DNA of 16,929 bases, taken from the NCBI GenBank assembly GCA_022701475.1, contig JAKOOI010000137.1, positions 1 through 16,929 on the forward strand, in the 5' to 3' direction. This document shows positions 6,514 through 12,795 of this stretch, piece after piece. This DNA is from Weeksellaceae bacterium (lineage in GTDB: Bacteria > Bacteroidota > Bacteroidia > Flavobacteriales > Weeksellaceae). How positions within the stretch are numbered: the stretch's first letter is position 1; each line of letters begins with the position of its first letter. The notes under the pieces were generated by a model. That model had not been told where the DNA came from, searched no databases, and was given only the letters and a program-made list of their open reading frames with translations. The position numbers were made by a program, and so were the translations under genes.

Positions 6514-7230
6514 ATGAATAAAGGGATTTGTATGGTTACCGTTGCGCCTGTGCGGGCTGAGAATTCAGACCGGGCTGAAATCGTGACGGAAATTTTATTC
6601 GGAGAAAGCGCAGATATTCTGGAAGTCAATAAAAACTGGACCCGGATAAAAATGCATTACGACGGATATGAGGGATGGATGGATACCAAGCAGCTGAAGA
6701 CAGTAACGGAAGAGGAGCTGGCAAAACGGAAGACTACGCTGGTAACGGAAGATTTTACTTCCGTAATGATGAATGACGGTAAAACACTGCTCTCCATGGG
6801 GTCTGAGGTAGAATTTCCGGTAGTGGCATCCAGGCGAAGCCATGATGTACGGGAAAGCATAGTGCTCACAGCCAGGGAATTCCTGAATGTCCCTTATCTG
6901 TGGGGCGGCAAAAGTTACTTTGCAGTGGATTGCTCCGGATTTACCCAGCTGGTCTATAAAATCCATAATGTAAAGCTGCCGCGCGATGCCTCCCAGCAGG
7001 TTGAGGAAGGAGAGTCCCTGAGTTTTCTTGAAGAAAGCCGCGCCGGTGACCTTGCCTTTTTTGAAAATGCAGACGGGAAAATTATTCATGTGGGAATTAT
7101 GCTGGATAACCACCGCATCATTCATGCTTCAGGAAAAGTAAGGATCGATACGCTGGATTCCACAGGGATTTTCAATAAGGAAATGAACAGGCATACCCAT
7201 AAGCTGAGAGTGATTAAGAGTATCCTGTAA
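6514..7230 (+). CDS. NlpC/P60 (C40) cell-wall peptidase with N-terminal SH3 domain
   Basis: The 238-residue protein has a bacterial SH3-like region at about 6-62 (VAPVRAENSDRAEIVTEILFG ... WTRIKMHYDGYEGWM). A C-terminal NlpC/P60 domain (about 112-235) follows. The catalytic Cys140 lies in VDCSGF, His192 in IIHVGIML, and the third polar residue is most likely His204 in IIHASG. Such enzymes cleave stem peptides of peptidoglycan, usually the D-Glu-diamino acid bond. There is no obvious signal peptide from this ATG. The layout (SH3-SH3-NlpC) matches dipeptidyl-peptidase VI-like enzymes, which act on muropeptides in the cytoplasm during recycling; a second SH3-like segment at about 73-105 fits. 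It lies inside the plus-strand run, 26 bases before the DUF1648 gene. Confidence 0.9.
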   Translation: MNKGICMVTVAPVRAENSDRAEIVTEILFGESADILEVNKNWTRIKMHYDGYEGWMDTKQLKTVTEEELAKRKTTLVTEDFTSVMMNDGKTLLSMGSEVEFPVVASRRSHDVRESIVLTAREFLNVPYLWGGKSYFAVDCSGFTQLVYKIHNVKLPRDASQQVEEGESLSFLEESRAGDLAFFENADGKIIHVGIMLDNHRIIHASGKVRIDTLDSTGIFNKEMNRHTHKLRVIKSIL

Positions 7231-7256
7231 AGTATAATAACCAAAACGGAACCGTA

Positions 7257-7724
7257 ATGAAAGAAACCGTCATGCTGATCTTTGATGTCATTAACTTCGG
7301 ACTGATTGCATTCTTATGGTGGTTTACGGTTAAGAATTACAGGGACCTGCCTGAAGCCATTCCCGTCCATTTTGATTTTGAGGGAAAGGCAGACCGGTCC
7401 GGTAGTAAAAAGTATGCTTTCCTGACACCGGTAATTGGAATATTGCTTTATATCCTGCTCGCATTTGTAATCAGGGATCCCGGTTCAGCCAACTATCCGG
7501 TAGAGATTACGGACGATAACCGGGAGGCTCAGTTCCTGATCATGGAAACATTCATACGATGGTTCTGTACATTAGTTCTGCTGATCTTTCTGAACAGCCA
7601 GGACTATGTGTTCAGGTATTCAACAGACCATTCAGTAAAGCCAAAAGTTCCGATGGCAACTGCCTTCCTCTCCGTTATCGGGAGTCTGGTGGCCCTGTTT
7701 GTTCTGGTCGGTATTTTCAGATGA
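7257..7724 (+). CDS. DUF1648 domain membrane protein
   Basis: The 155-residue protein has about four membrane helices (roughly 5-26, 54-72, 96-114 and 130-153). After the first helix comes the DUF1648 hallmark LPEAIPVHFDFEGKADRSGSK (31-51), the motif shared with the SdpI/SdpC-immunity-like proteins of Bacillus. The biochemical role of DUF1648 is not established. It is spaced 26 bases after the NlpC/P60 gene and 68 bases before the next, and probably shares their transcript. Confidence 0.82.
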   Translation: MKETVMLIFDVINFGLIAFLWWFTVKNYRDLPEAIPVHFDFEGKADRSGSKKYAFLTPVIGILLYILLAFVIRDPGSANYPVEITDDNREAQFLIMETFIRWFCTLVLLIFLNSQDYVFRYSTDHSVKPKVPMATAFLSVIGSLVALFVLVGIFR

Positions 7725-7792
7725 TAATCAAAAGAAAAAATTCAGGCAAATCCTCTGCCCTGATAACAACGGTACGAAATTTATAAAAACTG

Positions 7793-8305
7793 ATGAATAA
7801 AACTTTACTTGAAATTTCGCAGACTAAGAATGCCCTTTTATCAGATGTCCTGCTGAACTGGCAGCTTCATCCGCAGGAAGAGGTGATCCTTTCTTTTTCA
7901 GAACTGAAAAGAAGAAATGTTCCTGTAAACGAATCTTTACAGAAACGGATAACTGAATTTTCGGAACACTGGGGAAAGCCGTTTTCAGAGATCGAACATG
8001 AGTTTTTCAAAAGACATGGTACTGAAGACGATCAGCAATACTATGCTGCTAAAATCAAAATCCCGGAAAAAAGCGATGAGGAAAAGGTGCTTGCCGACCG
8101 GCAAAGAAGAAAAGCCGCGGCTGAATTGAATGAAAAAGTAGAAAGACAGTCCAACCGGGATATCCTGTGGGGAGGATTCTTTCTGCTGGGTGGCATTATT
8201 GCCGTATGGGTCTCGTTCAGCAGCGGAAACCATGGTGTATTCGGCTTCGGAGCGGTATTTCTCGGAGCGGTAAAGCTCCTCGCAGGTTTAACAAAAACTT
8301 CATAA
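7793..8305 (+). CDS. Hypothetical protein with two C-terminal membrane helices
   Basis: I do not recognise this 170-residue protein. Residues 1-120 are soluble, charged and predicted helical, with a Lys/Glu/Arg-rich stretch at 88-120 that may form a coiled coil. Two hydrophobic segments follow (about 123-142 and 148-166) with a short glycine-rich turn, ending LTKTS. The topology suggests a cytoplasmic domain anchored in the inner membrane. Its stop codon is one base from the waaA start, so the two genes are surely co-transcribed, and a link to envelope assembly is possible but unproven. The ATG chosen is the first in frame. Confidence 0.75.
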   Translation: MNKTLLEISQTKNALLSDVLLNWQLHPQEEVILSFSELKRRNVPVNESLQKRITEFSEHWGKPFSEIEHEFFKRHGTEDDQQYYAAKIKIPEKSDEEKVLADRQRRKAAAELNEKVERQSNRDILWGGFFLLGGIIAVWVSFSSGNHGVFGFGAVFLGAVKLLAGLTKTS

Positions 8306-8306
8306 T

Positions 8307-9554
8307 ATGGCCTATCTATATCGTCTGTTTATCAATCTTCTGATTTTTGGAATGAAGGTGTTTGCCTGGTTCAACAGCAAAACTAAAAAAAGCGTTGAAG
8401 GGCGAAGGGATTCTTTGTCATGTGTACAATCGGCTTTTTCTGAAACAGACCGCGTGATCTGGATGCATGCCGCCAGCCTCGGGGAATATGAACAGGGACT
8501 TCCGGTACTTGAAAAGCTGAAGGAAAAATTTCCGGACCGCAAGATCCTGATTACCTTTTTTTCCCCTTCAGGATATGAGCATGTGGTTAAAAGGAAGCAT
8601 ATTGCAGATGCCGTCTGCTATCTGCCATTTGATAAGAAATCTCACATCAAAGCGTTTCTTTCACATTTTTCCGCTGAACTGTTTTTTACGGTGAAATATG
8701 AATACTGGTACCACCTGCTTCAGGAACTGAAGAAAAAAAATGTTAAGATTTATGTCATCTCTGCGTTATTTTACGATGGCCAGTCTTTCTTTACTTCTTA
8801 CGGGAAATGGTTTGTAAAGCAGCTGCAACTGACGGTTGACTGGTTTTTTCACCAGACCGATGTTTCCTTTGCCCTGGCGAAAAGCATCGGCCTCACCCGT
8901 TCTTCCGTAACGGGAGATACCCGGTTTGACCGTGTGAAGCAGCTGAGGGAAGGGCATAGCGGGGTTCCTTTCATTTCCGAATTTATCGGTGATGATAAAG
9001 TGGTGGTCTTCGGAAGTTCCTGGCAGGCTGAAGAAAAAATTGCTGAAGAAGTATGGGCCGGAAATCCGTACACCAGGCTGATCATTGCTCCTCACGATCT
9101 TAAAAGGGTTCAGCGTTTAAAAGAAATTTTTCCGGATGCTGTTTTGTACAGCCGGATAGAATCTGAAGCAAGGAATAATTCCAGAGTATTAATTATCGAC
9201 AGCATCGGATGGCTTTCAAAGCTTTATCATTATGCTGATATTGCGGTGGTAGGAGGCGGTTTTCATGAGGCAGGCCTTCACAATATCCTGGAAGCGGCCA
9301 CATTCGGGGTGCCCGTGATTTTCGGAAACCACTACAAGAAAAATCCTGAGGCAGACGGTCTGATTGCTGCCGATGGAGGAAGGGCTTTTGAACATTCCGG
9401 GCGGGCAGCGGATTTCGTCCTGTTTTTACTCAGGAATGAGGAAATGCTGAAGGCGATGTCTTCCCATGCTGAAAAATTCATTACGGAAAAGCCCGATTCC
9501 ATGGAACTCATTATTAAAAAAATGCTGTCACAGTCGGAGACCGGGAAAAAATAA
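8307..9554 (+). CDS. waaA: 3-deoxy-D-manno-octulosonic acid (Kdo) transferase WaaA
   Basis: WaaA (KdtA, family GT30) adds Kdo from CMP-Kdo to the lipid A precursor at the inner face of the cytoplasmic membrane. The 415-residue product begins with a short membrane-associated helix (about 5-22). It then has the signature WMHAASLGEYEQGLPVLEKL (52-71), whose Glu60 corresponds to the catalytic base, and FFSPSGYEHV near 86-95. The C-terminal GT-B nucleotide-sugar region (about 312-355) carries VVGGGFHEAGLHNILEAATFGVPVIFG and NHYKKNPEA. Length is normal. Whether it transfers one or two Kdo units cannot be told. It ends 11 bases from the convergent gene's stop. Confidence 0.95.
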   Translation: MAYLYRLFINLLIFGMKVFAWFNSKTKKSVEGRRDSLSCVQSAFSETDRVIWMHAASLGEYEQGLPVLEKLKEKFPDRKILITFFSPSGYEHVVKRKHIADAVCYLPFDKKSHIKAFLSHFSAELFFTVKYEYWYHLLQELKKKNVKIYVISALFYDGQSFFTSYGKWFVKQLQLTVDWFFHQTDVSFALAKSIGLTRSSVTGDTRFDRVKQLREGHSGVPFISEFIGDDKVVVFGSSWQAEEKIAEEVWAGNPYTRLIIAPHDLKRVQRLKEIFPDAVLYSRIESEARNNSRVLIIDSIGWLSKLYHYADIAVVGGGFHEAGLHNILEAATFGVPVIFGNHYKKNPEADGLIAADGGRAFEHSGRAADFVLFLLRNEEMLKAMSSHAEKFITEKPDSMELIIKKMLSQSETGKK

Positions 9555-9568
9555 TATTTCTGATATTA
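9546..9568 (-). terminator. Weak minus-strand terminator built from two stop codons
   Basis: TAATAT (9552-9557) and ATATTA (9563-9568) pair across a 5-base loop. The arms contain the waaA stop codon (9552-9554) and the stop codon of the convergent gene (9566-9568). On the minus strand the stem is followed by six T (complement of A9546-A9551), as in an intrinsic terminator. The stem is A-T only and short, so it may work poorly. Confidence 0.35.
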
Positions 9569-10192
9569 CCGCAGGAAGCCCTGGCTTTTTATCTCTTTGA
9601 TGATCAGGTCAAAATGATCCGGAATGTTTTCGCTTTTAAGCCATTGGAAATCGATCTCATTGTTGGTGAAAAGCTTTTTCAGCTGGCGGTTCTGCTGGAT
9701 TTTTTCCTTCAGGCTTTCCAGCTGTTCATCAAATTCCATCCAATAATCTTCATCCAGCTTTTTGATCAGCAGAAGGGAACGCACGGTTTTATTGATCAGA
9801 TACAGATACAATTTATAGATATTGTCAAACCGCTGCCGGCTGAGGTCTTCATTGTGCTGCAGTACAGCATCGGTCAGCAGGAGATTCAGTGAAACATCCC
9901 CGAATTTATCGGTCGTGACTTTAACGTGCTCCGTAATTTCGCCGCTGATCTTCCGGATGATGGTTAGGAAATACTTGGGATTCCCGATATATTTTGAAGC
10001 CAGCATAACTTTTTCCTGTATTGCTTCTTCCATAGCTTCCCGCTTATCATCGGTCGTCTCCGGATCAATCAGTTCAAAATACAGTTTTTTAGACAGCAGC
10101 TGGTCTTTTTTCAGCAGCCTGAAAATCAGCCGGTCTTTCTCCGTATTTGAAAATGCACTTAAGGCCGTTTTGAATTCTTTGGAATATTCCAT
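9566..10192 (-). CDS. Hypothetical helical protein, last gene of a glycan unit
   Basis: I do not recognise this 208-residue protein. It has no signal peptide and no membrane segment, and is strongly charged with long predicted helices (Lys/Glu/Leu/Asp-rich throughout). A middle section contains ISGEITEHVKVTTDKFGDVSLNLLL (about 82-106), and aromatic residues are clustered near DEDYWMEFDEQL (about 146-157). It is most likely a cytoplasmic, all-helical protein. Its ATG overlaps the stop of the glycosyltransferase gene by one base (TGATG), so translation is probably coupled. That association is the only hint of function. It converges on waaA with an 11-base gap. Confidence 0.8.
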   Translation of the reverse strand: MEYSKEFKTALSAFSNTEKDRLIFRLLKKDQLLSKKLYFELIDPETTDDKREAMEEAIQEKVMLASKYIGNPKYFLTIIRKISGEITEHVKVTTDKFGDVSLNLLLTDAVLQHNEDLSRQRFDNIYKLYLYLINKTVRSLLLIKKLDEDYWMEFDEQLESLKEKIQQNRQLKKLFTNNEIDFQWLKSENIPDHFDLIIKEIKSQGFLR

Positions 10193-10950
10193 CAGTTGAA
10201 CAGTTTAGAGTATTTCAGGAAGCCGTTGAGGGCCCAGTTGGCGGTATAATACAGGGACCTGGCGGTAGAAAAATTCATAAATTCCCGGTAAACGAGGTAC
10301 TGGTCCTTAATGATGTTTTTCTTATTCCGGGAAACACTGTTTTCGCGCATCCGGTATCTGGCAAGGGTCTTCTGCAGGGGAAGTCCCTGCGGTATTTCCT
10401 TCAGGAGGTTCAGCCACATCACATGGTCTTCGCGTTTGCTTTTTACAGGGAAAAAAAATTTGCCTGTCCTGCGGGTATCGTACATGGTGGAAACCGGTGC
10501 CAGCCTGCAGGTTCTGAGAAGGTTGGAAAAGGTAACGATGGTGTCGGCCTGGAAATCTTTCAGTACCGGTTCCATTGTGTGTTCGTCACATCTCGAATAA
10601 TTGCAGTACACCAGTTCGGCTTTATTTTCCTGCATGAAACCCGTCATCGTTTCCAGGTATTCCGGGTACCAGCAGTCATCGGAATCCAGGAAAGCGATGT
10701 ACCTTCCCTGTGCCCGTTCAAGGCTTTTGTTCCGGGCGTTCCCTGCACCGCCGTTACGGTCCAGCACTTCCAGTTTTATCCTCGGATCATTATATTTCTT
10801 AAGAATATCCACTGTATGGTCTTTGGAAAGATCGTCTGTAATCAGCCATTCCCAGTTATCGTATGTCTGGCTGAGAACGGAAGCGATGGTTTCCTCTATA
10901 AATTCGGCGGAGTTGTAGGAGGGGGTGATGATGGAGACGAGTTCTTTCAT
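10192..10950 (-). CDS. Family 2 glycosyltransferase
   Basis: The 252-residue product has the GT-A fold hallmarks of family GT2: SIITPSYNSAEFIEETIASVLSQTYDNWEWLITDD (6-40), GGAGNARNKSLERAQGRYIAFLDSDD (67-92) with the metal-binding DSDD at 89-92, and WYPEYLETM just after. It transfers a sugar from a nucleotide-activated donor, most likely onto a lipid- or protein-linked surface glycan at the cytoplasmic face of the membrane; donor and acceptor cannot be read from the sequence. No membrane helix is obvious, apart from an aromatic C-terminal segment. It starts 12 bases after the acyltransferase gene and overlaps the following gene by one base. The three form one unit. Confidence 0.92.
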   Translation of the reverse strand: MKELVSIITPSYNSAEFIEETIASVLSQTYDNWEWLITDDLSKDHTVDILKKYNDPRIKLEVLDRNGGAGNARNKSLERAQGRYIAFLDSDDCWYPEYLETMTGFMQENKAELVYCNYSRCDEHTMEPVLKDFQADTIVTFSNLLRTCRLAPVSTMYDTRRTGKFFFPVKSKREDHVMWLNLLKEIPQGLPLQKTLARYRMRENSVSRNKKNIIKDQYLVYREFMNFSTARSLYYTANWALNGFLKYSKLFN

Positions 10951-10962
10951 AGTTGTCTTTGG

Positions 10963-11946
10963 TTAAAGGAATTTTTTCTCGTACAAATGCCATGAGCTGA
11001 TGCCGACTGCAATGACCACAAGCATGCACACGAATGCCATCACAAACGGATTATAGTCTTTAAAAAAGCCTAAAGTTGTAAATACCCGGATGATCGGAAA
11101 GTGGAAAATATAGATTCCATAGGTGAAATCGCCATATTTCCCGAAATTATTCAAAAATTTAAAAGAATACGTGATGTAAAGCACGATAATGCCGATCATC
11201 ATCGGGGAAAATAATTTGATGTCGAAAATCAGATCAATCCAGACAGTAAGGAGGGCAATGATGAAAAGTATATTTTTATGTTGAATAAATTTTTCGAAAT
11301 TAAAGTAAATCAGCATTCCGGGGATGAAATAGCAGAGAACGCCGGGAATCTGTTTGGAAAGGGAGATTTTCTCCAATGACTCGAAGTAATTAAGATAAAC
11401 GAGCGACAGGAAATAAATAATGACCAGGCTGATATTCCGGTACCGGTTATCTTTCCCGAAAAGCAGGAACAGCAGCGGTACGCTGAAGTAATAGCACATT
11501 TCCACTTTCAGGGTCCACAGGGCTCCGTTTACCGCCTGGTTCCCGAAAACCCCCGGGAGCCACGGCGCTTTGAAGTTCAGGAAGACGGAATTCCAGAAAA
11601 GGTATTTGTAAACCTGCGTATTGCTGAAGTATTCCCTTACCGGTAATGTGCTCACCAGGCTTAATAATGTTGCACAGAGGAAGACTACCAGCAGGTAGCC
11701 GGGAACAATTCTTTTGATCCTTTTTTTCAGATAGCTTTTCAGGCCGGAAGACCGGTCGTAGCTCCGGGCAATAAGAAAACCGCTGACGATGAAAAAACCG
11801 AATACAGCAATCTCTACGGGACTTTTTTCAAAAATCTTGAGTTCCGGGGCGGCGCTCAGTGCTCCCATATGTCCGACGAAAACAATAAACGCAAGGAGAA
11901 CCCGTAAGAAGTCAAAATTATTTTTCGTAATGTCTTGCATCTGCAT
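10963..11946 (-). CDS. Acyltransferase-3 family membrane protein
   Basis: This is an integral membrane O-acyltransferase of the acyltransferase-3 (OafA/NodX-like) family, which transfers acetyl or other acyl groups to sugars. With this start the product is 327 residues and about ten hydrophobic segments are visible. Conserved parts are NFDFLRVLLAFIVFVGHMG near the N-terminus, with the family's helix-1 His, the KKRIKRIVPGYL basic motif, and ALWTLKVEMCYYFSVPL. An in-frame ATG exists at 12006, but a Bacteroidota -7 element (11961-11968) lies inside that extension and the 20 extra residues are polar and unlike the family. I prefer ATG 11946, with 11940 also possible. The next gene is the glycosyltransferase, so the substrate is probably a surface glycan. 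Confidence 0.87.
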   Translation of the reverse strand: MQMQDITKNNFDFLRVLLAFIVFVGHMGALSAAPELKIFEKSPVEIAVFGFFIVSGFLIARSYDRSSGLKSYLKKRIKRIVPGYLLVVFLCATLLSLVSTLPVREYFSNTQVYKYLFWNSVFLNFKAPWLPGVFGNQAVNGALWTLKVEMCYYFSVPLLFLLFGKDNRYRNISLVIIYFLSLVYLNYFESLEKISLSKQIPGVLCYFIPGMLIYFNFEKFIQHKNILFIIALLTVWIDLIFDIKLFSPMMIGIIVLYITYSFKFLNNFGKYGDFTYGIYIFHFPIIRVFTTLGFFKDYNPFVMAFVCMLVVIAVGISSWHLYEKKFL

Positions 11947-11960
11947 TGTATGGTTTTGTG

Positions 11961-11968
11961 CAAAAATA
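11961..11968 (-). promoter_or_regulatory. Promoter -7 element for the acyltransferase-glycosyltransferase unit
   Basis: On the minus strand TATTTTTG, followed by C, is an exact TAnnTTTG match 14 bases upstream of ATG 11946 and 20 bases upstream of ATG 11940. No strong -33 element is seen. It supports the shorter start. Confidence 0.55.
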
Positions 11969-12116
11969 GTTTTTTTTCGAGAATAGGCGTTTATTCCGGA
12001 TGGCATTATTTGTTAAAAACAGGCAACATCCGGCAAGAGAAACGGCATATTTTTGAAAATACAGCCGGTTACTATAAATTTTTAATAAAAAATTATTAAA
12101 TCCATCAAAAAAATTA

Positions 12117-12124
12117 TAATTTTA
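12117..12124 (+). promoter_or_regulatory. Possible weak promoter for the lipocalin-like lipoprotein
   Basis: TAATTTTA differs from TAnnTTTG only in the last base and lies 20 bases before the ATG, the spacing seen at other genes in the window. The surrounding sequence is very A-T rich, so a chance match is quite possible. Confidence 0.3.
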
Positions 12125-12144
12125 TCGCTTCAAAAATTTGATAC

Positions 12145-12618
12145 ATGAAGAAATTAGCATTACTGTTTGCCGGTTTATCATTGTTCGCAGCTACCGGATG
12201 TGATAATGAGGATACCCCGATCATAGAATATCCGATTGTCGGGACCTGGCAGCCAATCAAAAAAGTGGTGACCAGTGTTCCTATAGGAGATGATCCGGTT
12301 TCGGATGTTATTACTTTCGATACCAATTGCGAGAAAACATCAAGATGGGTATTCAGTCAGGGCAATGCAGGGAAAAGAACCGATATCGGCGAAAGCGCTA
12401 CCCCAGGCCAGTGCCAGATCAACTTCGACCGCAATTTCAGCTATGTCTATGATAAAGAAACTGCCGCCATCGAATTAAAATACCAGGGAATCGTGGAACC
12501 AGAGAAAGGAAAAATAATTACCCTGAACGATACAACGCTGAATATCGCCATTGAAGATAAGTCAGATCCTACCGAATACAATTCAGTAACCTATACTTTA
12601 AGGAGGGTTGCCCAGTAA
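12145..12618 (+). CDS. Lipocalin-like domain lipoprotein
   Basis: The 157-residue product has a lipoprotein signal, MKKLALLFAGLSLFAATGC with lipidated Cys19 and an acidic DNED tail that favours outer-membrane sorting or surface display in Bacteroidota. After it comes IVGTWQPIKKVV (about 32-43), the opening strand typical of the secreted lipocalin-like/DUF family of Bacteroidota, then alternating strands and a second region with DTTLNIAIEDKSD and TYTLRR at the end. Two further cysteines (in DTNCEK and GQCQIN) could form a disulfide. The ligand is unknown. It is a single-gene unit with a terminator 25 bases past the stop, divergent from the acyltransferase unit. Confidence 0.78.
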   Translation: MKKLALLFAGLSLFAATGCDNEDTPIIEYPIVGTWQPIKKVVTSVPIGDDPVSDVITFDTNCEKTSRWVFSQGNAGKRTDIGESATPGQCQINFDRNFSYVYDKETAAIELKYQGIVEPEKGKIITLNDTTLNIAIEDKSDPTEYNSVTYTLRRVAQ

Positions 12619-12642
12619 TACATATGCTATATTGCAATACAT

Positions 12643-12672
12643 AATCCCATCTCCGGATGGGATTTTTATTTT
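12643..12672 (+). terminator. Intrinsic terminator of the lipocalin-like lipoprotein gene
   Basis: A 9-bp stem AATCCCATC / GATGGGATT (12643-12651 and 12656-12664) with a TCCG tetraloop is followed by TTTATTTT. It is 25 bases past the stop codon. Confidence 0.85.
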
Positions 12673-12692
12673 ATATTTAATTTAAAATTAAA

Positions 12693-12722
12693 TTTCCATT
12701 TCTTTTAAAATCATTATTTTTG
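12693..12722 (+). promoter_or_regulatory. Promoter of leuS
   Basis: TATTTTTG at 12715-12722 is an exact TAnnTTTG match. TTTC at 12693-12696, one base off TTTG, sits 18 bases upstream as a -33 element. Transcription would begin near 12728, leaving a leader of roughly 68 bases before the GTG, much longer than the 14-16 base leaders inferred elsewhere in the window. Confidence 0.6.
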
Positions 12723-12735
12723 TGAATCTTGATTT

Positions 12736-12766
12736 CAGGAGTATGGTCAGAGGACTCCTGTTTTAA
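12736..12766 (+). promoter_or_regulatory. leuS leader hairpin with a tiny Leu-Leu reading frame
   Basis: CAGGAGT (12736-12742) and ACTCCTG (12754-12760) pair perfectly across an 11-base loop and are followed by TTTT. The loop begins with ATG (12743), which opens a 7-codon frame MVRGLLF ending at TAA 12764-12766; its consecutive CTC and CTG leucine codons form the 3' arm of the stem. A second, exclusive pairing of GGACT with AGTCT (12767-12771) is possible. This looks like a leader attenuation device for leuS, but the frame is short enough to arise by chance. Confidence 0.4.
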
Positions 12767-12795
12767 AGTCTAACCTTAATATCCAATTATAAAAA

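Noticed and set aside
6595..7125. 176-codon minus-strand reading frame opposite the NlpC/P60 gene
   Set aside because: Antisense to a protein with an intact catalytic Cys-His-His; composition is shadow-like and no promoter is visible.
10423..10995. 190-codon plus-strand reading frame opposite the glycosyltransferase
   Set aside because: It lies antisense to a clear GT2 gene, has no recognisable family motif and is cysteine- and phenylalanine-rich in the way of a shadow frame.
12061..12120. A-T inverted repeat near 12081-12100 as a terminator
   Set aside because: It lies upstream of both divergent genes, where no transcript should end, and consists of A and T only.
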